From NCBI RefSeq assembly GCF_003590875.1, contig NZ_QYUN01000002.1, forward strand, positions 1,364,001-1,428,000: DNA of 64,000 bases, in the 5' to 3' direction. Under the pieces are notes generated by a model. It did no database searches. It saw only the letters and a list, made by a program, of their open reading frames with translations, and was not told the origin of the DNA. Positions 45,271-53,219 of the stretch are shown piece by piece; positions within the stretch are counted from its first letter, which is position 1; every line of letters begins with the position of its first letter. Source of the stretch: Noviherbaspirillum cavernae. Its GTDB lineage: Bacteria; Pseudomonadota; Gammaproteobacteria; Burkholderiales; Burkholderiaceae_D. Both the position numbers and the translations under genes were made by a program.

Positions 45271-45577
45271 GCAAGCGACAGCGCGGGTGGCTGCTCCGGA
45301 ACGACTTGGGCGACGGAGGGTGCGCCAATGCGTACCGATAGGCGACCGGTGCGCACCCATGGCAACAGATTCATGTTCAATCATTGTCCATCGGATTGCC
45401 CCAATTTGCAGTGGCCAATTGACTTTGATCGTCAAGCACTGCATGCATTGCTTGACGACATGACGATCATATGCGGCTGTCGAATGTCATTGATCTTTAT
45501 CACCCGAATACATCGACAATCTGATTAAGCTCGGCTGACATGTAGGCAAAACAGTCTTTTCGAGTAGGGAGGAAGCG
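45271..45577. other. Divergent intergenic region, amrS / outer-membrane protein
   Basis: A 307-bp gap with AT-rich stretches. GTGGCCAATTG at 45411-45421 resembles one half of an activator box, but no matching half or -10 is found. Nothing else is recognised. Confidence 0.4.
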
Positions 45578-46450
45578 ATGGAAAATGCCACGCGTCGCGC
45601 AGGCATGACAGGCAGACTTCTGCCGATCACCGCAACAAGCCGGTTCGTTGCTGCATCGCTCGCGGGCTGTGCGGCTCTCTGCGCAGCGCCGGCGGTCCAT
45701 GCCGCCGCAGCCGACGACGAGGAGTTGCAGAAGAAACTCGCCAACCCGGTGGCAGACCTGATCACGGTGCCGATCCAGTACAGTGCCAATCTCAATACCG
45801 GGCCGTTGGACAAGACGCAGCACACGCTGAACATCCAGCCGGTCTATCCGCTGAAGCTCAACCAGGAATGGTCGCTCATCAACCGTGCCATCGTGCCGAT
45901 CCTGTCCAACCCCGCGCTCGCGTCGGGACAGGACCGCGAAAACGGCTTGGGCGACATCCTTTACCAGGGTTTCTTCTCGCCAACGGCGAAGCCAGGAGGG
46001 TTGATCTGGGGTGTCGGTCCGGCTCTCCAGTTGAAAACCGCCACTGACGAGCGGCTCGGCAGCGGCAAGTGGGCCATCGGCCCGACCGCCGTCGCCTTGA
46101 AACAGGAGGGGCCCTGGTCGATCGGCCTGCTTGCCACGCAGCTTTGGTCGTTCGCGGGCGACGGTGACCGGCAGAGCGTGAATCAACTGCAACTGCAACC
46201 GATCCTGAGTTATCGCCTCTCACCGAAAAATACCATCGGCTACGCAGGCATCGTCACGGCGAACTGGAAGGAAGACCGATCCAGCCAGCGCTGGACGGTG
46301 CCGCTTGGCGTCACTTATTCCATCCTCACGCGCCCCAAGGGCATGCAGCCGGTCAACTTCGTCTTTGGCGGCGGCTACAACGTGATCCGCCCCGATGATG
46401 CGTCCAACTGGTTTGTGCGCTTCCAGGTGAATTTCATCTTCCCAAAGTGA
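45578..46450 (+). CDS. Outer-membrane protein of the 'neuromedin U' annotation group
   Basis: A 290-residue exported protein with a signal peptide (APAVHAAAAD, cut near residue 43) and alternating hydrophobic/aromatic strands ending in phenylalanine-lysine (FQVNFIFPK), consistent with a beta-barrel. NPVADLITVPIQYSANLNTG and LGDILYQGFFSPT are typical of bacterial proteins wrongly carrying the name neuromedin U. Transport function is likely but not shown. The start follows GGGAGGAAGCG. Confidence 0.75.
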   Translation: MENATRRAGMTGRLLPITATSRFVAASLAGCAALCAAPAVHAAAADDEELQKKLANPVADLITVPIQYSANLNTGPLDKTQHTLNIQPVYPLKLNQEWSLINRAIVPILSNPALASGQDRENGLGDILYQGFFSPTAKPGGLIWGVGPALQLKTATDERLGSGKWAIGPTAVALKQEGPWSIGLLATQLWSFAGDGDRQSVNQLQLQPILSYRLSPKNTIGYAGIVTANWKEDRSSQRWTVPLGVTYSILTRPKGMQPVNFVFGGGYNVIRPDDASNWFVRFQVNFIFPK

Positions 46451-46548
46451 CATGACCATATCGACCGTGCAGGCCGGGGAAAGGCGGTGCGCCTGTCTGT
46501 CAGGCCCTGCAAACGTGCATTGATACCCGCCTTGGCGTGTGGCCCTGG

Positions 46549-46593
46549 TAGGACCAAAGTCCAATGGTTGACGGCATTGCCTGCCACTATGCT
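46549..46593 (+). promoter_or_regulatory. Activator box G with -10 TATGCT, upstream of slyB
   Basis: TAGGACCAAAGTCCAA (46549-46564) followed by TGG. TATGCT (46588-46593) is 34 bp from its centre and a good -10 match. The slyB start at 46748 is about 150 bp further. Nothing else is seen in the 297-bp gap. Confidence 0.6.
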
Positions 46594-46747
46594 CATGGTG
46601 CGAAGTCTGCTGTCATTCGCACGCGTTTGAGGAGACCCCACGGCATGCGATACGGACGCATCCATCGACGACATGCTGCGTCCGTGCGCCTGCGAGGAGG
46701 TCAAGCCAAGATGCCGTGCCAAGCATTTCAACCAAGGAGAAATCAAG

Positions 46748-47170
46748 ATGATCAAGCATGTATTCGCATGGATTGCCGCGCTGCTGCTGACCGCCTGCGC
46801 ACAGACGCCGACAGTGGGGGAAACGGAAGTGCGCTACGGCCGCGTCACACGCATCGACAACGTGCAGATCGACTCGTCTGCGCACATGGGGCTGGGTTCC
46901 ATCATCGGCAGCGTGGCGGGAGGCGTGCTGGGTTACCAGATCGGCGGTGGCACAGGGCACGATGTGGCCGCCGTGGCGGGCGCTCTGGGCGGCGCGGCGC
47001 TGGGCACGGCGGCGCAGTCGCGCATGGAGAAGCAGTCCGGTCAGCACATTACCGTGGCACTGAACAATGGCGTGGTGGTGGGTATCACGCAGCCGGCGTC
47101 GAACCTGCGGGTTGGTGATCAGGTACGCATCGACGGCAGCGGCAACAGCGCGCGCGTGACGCGCTACTGA
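46748..47170 (+). CDS. slyB: SlyB-like glycine-zipper outer-membrane lipoprotein
   Basis: A 140-residue lipoprotein with lipobox LLTAC (Cys at about residue 17), then a glycine-zipper 2TM segment (GLGSIIGSVAGGVLGYQIGG near residue 47 and VAGALGGAALGTAAQS near residue 75) and a C-terminal beta domain (ITVALNNGVVVGITQPASNL). This is the SlyB/Pcp architecture. SlyB forms oligomers in the outer membrane under envelope stress in E. coli. AAGGAGAAATC precedes the ATG. It is the first gene of an apparent four-gene unit behind activator box G. Confidence 0.85.
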   Translation: MIKHVFAWIAALLLTACAQTPTVGETEVRYGRVTRIDNVQIDSSAHMGLGSIIGSVAGGVLGYQIGGGTGHDVAAVAGALGGAALGTAAQSRMEKQSGQHITVALNNGVVVGITQPASNLRVGDQVRIDGSGNSARVTRY

Positions 47171-47183
47171 CGCGGAGTAATCC

Positions 47184-48425
47184 ATGACGTGGTCGAGGCG
47201 CTTGATGGCTGTCGCCGAAGCGGTTCTGGCTGCGTCGAGCATGAGCGCGGCCCTCGCGCAGGGTGTGCCGGAGCCGGTTGGGCGGCACGATGCCGCCGGC
47301 TCCGCAACGTCGGCCGCAAGCTCTGCACCTGCAGCGCAGCCGGGGACGAAACACTCGGGCATCCTTGATCAGAAGGACGGTAACCCGGACTTGTCAGAAT
47401 GGCTGTTGACGAGGAAGGGCTTTTTGCCGGTGCCTATCATCATCACCGAACCTGCGGTCGGTTACGGCGGCGGGCTGGCGGCCCTGTTCTTCGGCCAGTC
47501 GATGAGCGAAGCGGCGTCGCAGGCGAAGAAGAGCGGACATGTGACGCCACCGGACATCTACGGCATCGCGCTGGCGGCCACCCAGAACGGCACCAAGGCC
47601 ATCGGCGGCGGTGCCTTCCTGTCCTTTCTCGACGACCGCTGGCGCTATCGCGGCGTGGTCGGACGCACGGACGTCAATCTCGACTTCTATGGCGGCGGCG
47701 ATGCCTTGGGCGATGACTTCAAGATCGGCTACAGCCTGAAAGGCTGGATGTCGTCGCAGCAGGCGCTATACCGGCTGGGCAGCAGCGACAACTTCATCGG
47801 ACTGCGCTGGATCTACCTCGATCTCGACAACAGCTTCGACAGCGGTCGCGAGCCGCCATTGCTGCCGCCGCAATCCTTCGCCAGCAAGAGCTCCGGCCTC
47901 GGACTCTCCTTCGAGCACGATTCGCGCGACAACATCTTCACGCCATCGCGCGGCGTGATGGCGGCGTTGGACACGATGTTCTACACACCGGGACTCGGCA
48001 GCGACAACAGTTTCCAGACCTATCGCGCCCACGTGTTTGCCTACACGCCGATCGCGAAGTCGGTGGTGCTGGGCGGACGGCTGGACGGCCGTGCGGCGCG
48101 CGGCGATGTGCCGTTCTATCAGTTGCCCTTCATCGACATGCGCGGCGTCCCGGCGGCCCGCTATCAGGACGACAACGTGGCGGTGGCGGAAGTCGAGGCG
48201 CGCTGGAATGTCACCGATCGCTGGGGCGTGATCGGCTTCGCCGGCGTGGGACGCGCCTGGGGAAAAACGCAAGGCTTCGACGACGTCGGCAACAAGGTGT
48301 CGAAAGGCGCGGGGGTGCGCTACCAGATCGCGCGTGCGCTCGGCATGTGGGTGGGCATGGATTACGCATGGGGACCGGACGGCGAGCGGGCGTTCTACAT
48401 TCAGATCGGCAATGCATGGCGATGA
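47184..48425 (+). CDS. Omp85/BamA-TamA family outer-membrane protein
   Basis: A 413-residue exported protein with a signal peptide (SMSAALAQG) and a C-terminal Omp85-type beta-barrel (surface antigen D15/bacterial surface antigen domain). GFLPVPIIITEPAVGYGGG near residue 77 starts the barrel; SFEHDSRDNIFTPSRGVMA near residue 245 and the final strand FYIQIGNAWR are typical. It has no room for POTRA repeats, unlike BamA. The function is unknown. It starts 14 bp after slyB. Confidence 0.78.
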   Translation: MTWSRRLMAVAEAVLAASSMSAALAQGVPEPVGRHDAAGSATSAASSAPAAQPGTKHSGILDQKDGNPDLSEWLLTRKGFLPVPIIITEPAVGYGGGLAALFFGQSMSEAASQAKKSGHVTPPDIYGIALAATQNGTKAIGGGAFLSFLDDRWRYRGVVGRTDVNLDFYGGGDALGDDFKIGYSLKGWMSSQQALYRLGSSDNFIGLRWIYLDLDNSFDSGREPPLLPPQSFASKSSGLGLSFEHDSRDNIFTPSRGVMAALDTMFYTPGLGSDNSFQTYRAHVFAYTPIAKSVVLGGRLDGRAARGDVPFYQLPFIDMRGVPAARYQDDNVAVAEVEARWNVTDRWGVIGFAGVGRAWGKTQGFDDVGNKVSKGAGVRYQIARALGMWVGMDYAWGPDGERAFYIQIGNAWR

Positions 48426-48455
48426 CGGATGGCCTCGCGTCATACGGAGGGCAAC

Positions 48456-48833
48456 ATGGATCAGGACACGATCGCGCTCCAGCAATGGATTCAAGCGCAG
48501 ACCGGAATAAAACGCAACGCCCCCGGACTCGCCGGGATCGCGGGACGGCTTCTTCTTCAGGTGAATGGGATGCAGGTCGCGGTCATGCAGATCGACGATG
48601 GTTTTCTCGAACTGACTAATGACAGCAGCGATGCCGATGCAGTCAGCAATTTCCTGGACGTCGTTTCGATTGTCGATTTTCTCACCGGCACGCTGAACCC
48701 GGCGGTGGCGATGTTGCAGGGAAAAATGGATGCCAACGGGGATCTTTATTTCACCGTGAAAACCTTGTTCGGCCTCCAGGTCGGGCAGCCCTTCGATCCG
48801 GTCGAATTCATGCGGGAGAACGGCGATGCCTAG
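48456..48833 (+). CDS. Small soluble protein of unknown function
   Basis: A 125-residue cytoplasmic protein without recognisable family. It is acidic, with short strands and helices (VNGMQVAVMQIDDGFLELTN near residue 40). The ATG at 48456 follows ACGGAGGGC. Its end overlaps the start of the debranching-type gene by 8 bp (ATGCCTAG), which implies translational coupling, so it probably assists or regulates that enzyme (inference). Confidence 0.6.
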   Translation: MDQDTIALQQWIQAQTGIKRNAPGLAGIAGRLLLQVNGMQVAVMQIDDGFLELTNDSSDADAVSNFLDVVSIVDFLTGTLNPAVAMLQGKMDANGDLYFTVKTLFGLQVGQPFDPVEFMRENGDA

Positions 48834-50871
48834 CGATGTGGTCAGCATCCTCGACGGCAACACCTTCGTCGTCAGCGACCGACGCGGCGACCTTGATGCC
48901 ACGCCGGCGGTGAATCACGGGCTGTTCATGAACGACACGCGCTTCCTGTCGCAATGGATTCTGACCATCGACGGCAAGCAACCCGCAGTACTGTCGTATG
49001 ACGATCTGCACTATTTCCGCGCGCAATGTTTCATGGCGCTCACGTCGGGCACCATATATGTGGATTCCAAACTCTCGGTGCAGCGCCGCCGCACGGTCAA
49101 CATGGGCTTCCGCGAGGATCTGACGCTGGACAATCACGCGCATGAGGCCGTTGAAGTCGAAGTCAGGCTGCAGGCCGCGGCTGACTTTGCAGATCTGTTC
49201 GAAGTGAAGGACAAGCTCGAGAAGAAGGGCGAGTTTTACCGGCAGATCGACAAGGATCGGCTGGTGCTCGGCTATCGACGGCAAACCTTCCGGCGAGAGA
49301 CATGGATTTCCGCCACGCAGCCGGCGCAGATCGCCGATGACGGGTTGATGTTTCGCGTCAGGATTCCTGCCAAATCGCGATGGACAACGAGCATCGACGT
49401 CGTTGCCGTGATCCATTCCGCGCTGCGCGATGCGCAGGCATATGTCGATTACATGCTGGACAAGGACGGCCTGGAAAGCCGGATGGAAATGAGCGTGAAC
49501 GACTGGATGGCAAGCGCTCCGCAACTCACCTGTTCACACGACGCCCTGGAGGCAACTTACCGCAAGAGCCTGGTCGATCTTGCCGCGCTGCGTTTTCGCA
49601 ATCGTCTGGTGCCGGATCCGTTGCCGGCGGCCGGCTTGCCGTGGTTCATGACCATCTTCGGCCGCGACAGCCTGATCACGAGTTTTCAGGCATTGCCATT
49701 CGTGCCGCAACTGGCCCGCGCCACCTTGAAAACCTTGAGCCTGCTGCAGGCCAGACTCGATGATCCTTTCCGCGACGCGGAGCCGGGAAAGATTTTGCAT
49801 GAGCTGCGCTTCGGGGAGATGACGGCCTTCGAGGAGCGTCCGCATTCGCCGTATTACGGCTCGGCGGATGCCACGCCGCTGTTCCTGGTGCTGCTTGAGG
49901 AATATGTGCGTTGGACCGGCGACAGGGAATTCGCCAAGGAGCTGGAGCGTGAGGCACGCGCCGCTGTCGATTGGATCGACCGTTACGGCGACCGCGATGG
50001 CGACGGTTATGTCGAGTACGAACGGCGCAACGTGGTCACCGGGCTGGTGAACCAGTGCTGGAAGGATTCGTGGGATTCCATTGCATTCGCCGATGGCACC
50101 ATTGCGCCGACGCCGTGTGCTACCTGTGAAATTCAGGGATATGTGTACGACGCCAAGCGCAGAACCGCCGTGCTGGCGCGCGAGGTGTGGGGCGATCATG
50201 CATGGGCCGAGCGGCTTGACCGGGAAGCGGACGAGTTGAAGACGCGATTCAATCGCGACTTCTGGATCGCCGATCGCGGCTTCTTCGCGCTGGCGCTGGA
50301 CGGCAGCAAGCGTCAGGTCGATTCACTCACCTCCAATATCGGCCATCTGCTGTGGAGCGGCATTGCAGACATCGACAAGGCGGCGCATTGCGTGCAGCAC
50401 CTGATGAGTGATGCGCTGTTCTCCGGCTGGGGCGTGCGCACGATGGCGGAAACGGAAGCTTCCTACAACCCGATCGGCTATCACGTCGGCACGGTCTGGC
50501 CGCACGACACTTCGCTGATCGCATGGGGCTTGCGCCGCTACGGCTATCGCGCCGAGGCCGCGCGCTGCGCCTTTGCAATGCTGGAAGCGGCAGAGCTGTT
50601 TCATCACCGGCTGCCGGAGGCGTTCGCCGGCTATCCGCGCGCCATGACGAAATATCCGGTCGAGTATCCGACCGCGTGCAGTCCGCAGGCATGGGCCACG
50701 GGTGCGCCGCTGCTGTTGCTGCGGGTTTTGCTGGGGCTGGAGTCCGATGGTCGCCATCTGATCATCGATCCGGCGATTCCCGCGCAGATAGAGCGGCTGG
50801 AATTGCTGGATATCCACGGCTGCTGGGGTGTGATGGATGCATTCGGACGCGGGCGGATTGGGGGTTGCTGA
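48826..50871 (+). CDS. Amylo-alpha-1,6-glucosidase (glycogen debranching-type, GDE_C)
   Basis: A 681-residue soluble protein. Residues ~10-210 are an N-terminal GDE_N_bis-type domain (VVSDRRGDLDATPAVNHGLF, NDTRFLSQW), residues ~250-680 an (alpha/alpha)6 glucosidase (PWFMTIFGRDSLITSFQAL near residue 271, NQCWKDSWDSI near residue 411, EIQGYVYDAKRRTAVLAREV near residue 433, YHVGTVWPHDTSLIAWGLR near residue 551). It should cleave alpha-1,6-linked glucose from glycogen-like or trehalose-derived oligosaccharides; the substrate is unproven. Overlap with the preceding 125-residue gene indicates coupling. It ends the slyB unit. Confidence 0.85.
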   Translation: MPSDVVSILDGNTFVVSDRRGDLDATPAVNHGLFMNDTRFLSQWILTIDGKQPAVLSYDDLHYFRAQCFMALTSGTIYVDSKLSVQRRRTVNMGFREDLTLDNHAHEAVEVEVRLQAAADFADLFEVKDKLEKKGEFYRQIDKDRLVLGYRRQTFRRETWISATQPAQIADDGLMFRVRIPAKSRWTTSIDVVAVIHSALRDAQAYVDYMLDKDGLESRMEMSVNDWMASAPQLTCSHDALEATYRKSLVDLAALRFRNRLVPDPLPAAGLPWFMTIFGRDSLITSFQALPFVPQLARATLKTLSLLQARLDDPFRDAEPGKILHELRFGEMTAFEERPHSPYYGSADATPLFLVLLEEYVRWTGDREFAKELEREARAAVDWIDRYGDRDGDGYVEYERRNVVTGLVNQCWKDSWDSIAFADGTIAPTPCATCEIQGYVYDAKRRTAVLAREVWGDHAWAERLDREADELKTRFNRDFWIADRGFFALALDGSKRQVDSLTSNIGHLLWSGIADIDKAAHCVQHLMSDALFSGWGVRTMAETEASYNPIGYHVGTVWPHDTSLIAWGLRRYGYRAEAARCAFAMLEAAELFHHRLPEAFAGYPRAMTKYPVEYPTACSPQAWATGAPLLLLRVLLGLESDGRHLIIDPAIPAQIERLELLDIHGCWGVMDAFGRGRIGGC

Positions 50872-50893
50872 ACAGGGCCGCCTGTCACGGGTA

Positions 50894-50938
50894 TTGGACC
50901 AAGGGCCAATTGTGAGACGGCGCACCAGGGTGGAGACT
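50894..50938 (+). promoter_or_regulatory. Activator box H with -10-like GAGACT
   Basis: TTGGACCAAGGGCCAA (50894-50909) then TTGTGAGACGG; GAGACT (50933-50938) is 34 bp from the centre. It is in the 147-bp gap before the gene at 51019. Confidence 0.55.
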
Positions 50939-51018
50939 GAGGCATCCGCATGCCGGCGAATGCGTGTCGACTTGTCGCGGGGAATGCTGATATAGACGAC
51001 CATCACGAAAGGAATGCC

Positions 51019-51600
51019 ATGAAACAGAAAATGATTGCAATGTTGCTGGGCGTGTCCGTTGCCGCATGGCTGCCATCCCATGCCTGGGCGGCTGGTGAAC
51101 CGACGGCAAGTGCGGTGGGGGAAATCATCCAGGACACGGTAACGGTGCAGTCGGTCGATGTGCCGAACCGGATGGTGACGGTGCAGGGGGCCAACGGCGT
51201 GACGCATACGCTGCATGTGCCGCCGGAGGTCCAGAACCTGCCGCAGCTCAAGGCGGGCGACCGCATCCGGGCGCGTTACAGCGTCGCATTGGCGGCGGAA
51301 ATCCTGAAGCCGGGCGAGGTGTCGAAGATCCGGGAAACGACCGAGAGTGCGACAACCGCGCCGCCGGGGGCGAAGCCGGGCGGCATGGCGCAGCGCACTG
51401 TCAAATCGGTGATTACGGTCAAGGCCGTCGATCCGGCCAAACACACGCTCACCTTCGAAGGCCCGCAGGCAGGCACGCGCACGGTGACGGTAAAGGATCC
51501 GGCCATGCAGGACAAGCTCAAGCAATTGAAGCCGGGGGACAACGTCGAGGTCGTGTACCGCGAAGCGCTGGCCATCGATGTTCAGCCGGTCAAGCAGTAG
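51019..51600 (+). CDS. Exported protein with repeated OB-like segments, unknown function
   Basis: A 193-residue protein with a signal peptide (PSHAWAAGE, cut near residue 25). The mature part has two similar parts of about 70 residues, each starting with a V..VD..N/K..V.VQG/FEG pattern (QSVDVPNRMVTVQGANG and VKAVDPAKHTLTFEGPQ) and each ending with a KAGDRIRARY / KPGDNVEVVY strand. This internal duplication suggests two small beta domains. No function is known. RBS AAAGGA. It overlaps the patatin gene by 23 bp. Confidence 0.65.
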   Translation: MKQKMIAMLLGVSVAAWLPSHAWAAGEPTASAVGEIIQDTVTVQSVDVPNRMVTVQGANGVTHTLHVPPEVQNLPQLKAGDRIRARYSVALAAEILKPGEVSKIRETTESATTAPPGAKPGGMAQRTVKSVITVKAVDPAKHTLTFEGPQAGTRTVTVKDPAMQDKLKQLKPGDNVEVVYREALAIDVQPVKQ

Positions 51601-53035
51601 CCTGATCTGTCGGAGCGCGTCGGCCGCATTTGCCGGTATGGTCCTGTTGGCGGGGTGCGCGTCGCCGCAGGCATTCCAGATCAAGCGCATCGAGCCCGGT
51701 TTGGCATCGACCTGTTCTGTGCCGATCCCGGAACGTGATGTGCTGGTCGGCGTGGCGCTCTCGGGCGGCGGCAGCCGGGCCGCGCTTTTCGGTGCGGCCG
51801 GGCTGGAAGCGCTCGGCCGTTTGCGGACTGCGGACGGCCGTTCGGTGCTGGAGCGCACGGACTACCTGTCGAGCGTTTCCGGCGGCAGCCTGGCCGCCAC
51901 CTATTACGCCCTCCAGAAGCCGCCGCGCGACATGCGCGTGCTGACGCCCGGCGGCGAGTTGACACCACCCTGGACGGCATTCTTCGAGCAGTACAAGGGA
52001 ATGATGAGCCAGAACATCGGCGGCCCGGTCGCTTTGCGTCAGTTTTCTTCATTCCGCTGGCTCAATTCCTCGCTGGGCGCGATTTCGCTGGCCGAGATCC
52101 TGCGCGAGAGGGTGCTTGGCGACGCGACCATGCGGGACGTCAACCGGCGCGAAGCGCTCGGCGACGCTCCCGGATTGATCGTCAACACCACGCTCTATAA
52201 CAATGGCCGCCGGCTTGCCGTCACGGGCTTGCCGTCCGATGCCTTCCGCTACGATTTCATAGGAAGCCTGCAGCGTGAGCAGAAAGAGGAAGGCAAGAGG
52301 GCGGAGATTCCTCCCATCCTGGCCAGGCGCTGGGAACAGTTGCTGCCCATGACACCCGCCGATCTTCGCATGGACCAGTGCCATATGTTGGTGGCAGGCG
52401 CGGTAGCCGCTTCCGCGTCGTTTCCTCCGGTAATCGGCCCAACCACGTTTCAGGTGGAGGGGGACGACACCTATTGGCATGTCGGCGACGGCGGCCTCTA
52501 TGAAAATCAGGGTGTCGAGCCGCTCGTCTTTCTGTTCGTGAAGCAGTTACAGCAGAAGAAAAGCCGGCGGGCATACATCATTGCGTTCGACAGTTCCTTT
52601 CCGTTTTCCGTCGATGAGCGCCGCTTGAACCGGCGGGCAGAGCCGTTCTCGCTGTTCACCTTCGACTTCAACCGCATCCCGGGGATCATGGAAGAGCGGG
52701 CCACGACCTATCAGGGGCTGTTTTTCCGCAGCATGCAGATCGAGGGCGTATTCCCGGATGAGCACACGATGTTTGGATTATCCCTCCGGCACATCGATGC
52801 ACAGTGGCGCGAAGACTTGAGCGACGTGCCGCAGGCTTGCCTCAACGAGGCGAAGCCGATTCTGAGCCCTGCGGATGTAAGGGAGCGCCTGGCAGAGATC
52901 CCGACGCGGTTTCGCCTGTTCTCCGAATGCGACAGGCAACTGCTGATCACGGCCGCATCCAAGCTGGTCGAACAGCATCGACAGGAGATTCTCGATTTCA
53001 TCGACGGCCGTCCGGTGCCCAAGGCGCAACCTTGA
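51578..53035 (+). CDS. Patatin-like phospholipase lipoprotein
   Basis: A 485-residue lipoprotein (lipobox VLLAGC, Cys at about residue 26) with a patatin phospholipase domain. The oxyanion hole is ALSGGGSRAALFG near residue 60, the nucleophile is in the GxSxG-like SSVSGGSLAAT near residue 97 and the catalytic aspartate in GDGGLYENQG near residue 304. It would hydrolyse acyl esters of membrane lipids in the periplasm. It starts within the preceding gene at 51578 and should be cotranscribed behind box H. Activity against lysophospholipids or phospholipids is not distinguishable. Confidence 0.85.
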   Translation: MFSRSSSSLICRSASAAFAGMVLLAGCASPQAFQIKRIEPGLASTCSVPIPERDVLVGVALSGGGSRAALFGAAGLEALGRLRTADGRSVLERTDYLSSVSGGSLAATYYALQKPPRDMRVLTPGGELTPPWTAFFEQYKGMMSQNIGGPVALRQFSSFRWLNSSLGAISLAEILRERVLGDATMRDVNRREALGDAPGLIVNTTLYNNGRRLAVTGLPSDAFRYDFIGSLQREQKEEGKRAEIPPILARRWEQLLPMTPADLRMDQCHMLVAGAVAASASFPPVIGPTTFQVEGDDTYWHVGDGGLYENQGVEPLVFLFVKQLQQKKSRRAYIIAFDSSFPFSVDERRLNRRAEPFSLFTFDFNRIPGIMEERATTYQGLFFRSMQIEGVFPDEHTMFGLSLRHIDAQWREDLSDVPQACLNEAKPILSPADVRERLAEIPTRFRLFSECDRQLLITAASKLVEQHRQEILDFIDGRPVPKAQP

Positions 53036-53061
53036 TCGATGACAGCGTCATGCTGGCAGTG

Positions 53062-53106
53062 TTGGACCAAGGTCCAATAGATCGGCGCATGGTGCCGCTC
53101 TATGAT
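53062..53106 (+). promoter_or_regulatory. Activator box I with -10 TATGAT, upstream of the FGE gene
   Basis: TTGGACCAAGGTCCAA (53062-53077) differs from perfect palindromy only at its two central bases. TATGAT (53101-53106) is 34 bp from its centre. The formylglycine enzyme gene starts at 53220. Confidence 0.65.
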
Positions 53107-53219
53107 TGACCATCGTCAGCATTGGCAGCATCGCCGAAAAGCAGCAGTGCTGCGGCGCATGCTGACACGCAGAACAGATTTTTCCCCGTCAACATTTCAC
53201 GATTTCAAAAGAGGCTGCA

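Noticed and set aside
45403..45418. A possible tenth working activator box upstream of amrS
   Set aside because: Only one half matches (GGCCAATTG), and neither strand has a -10-like hexamer at the 34-bp spacing seen elsewhere.
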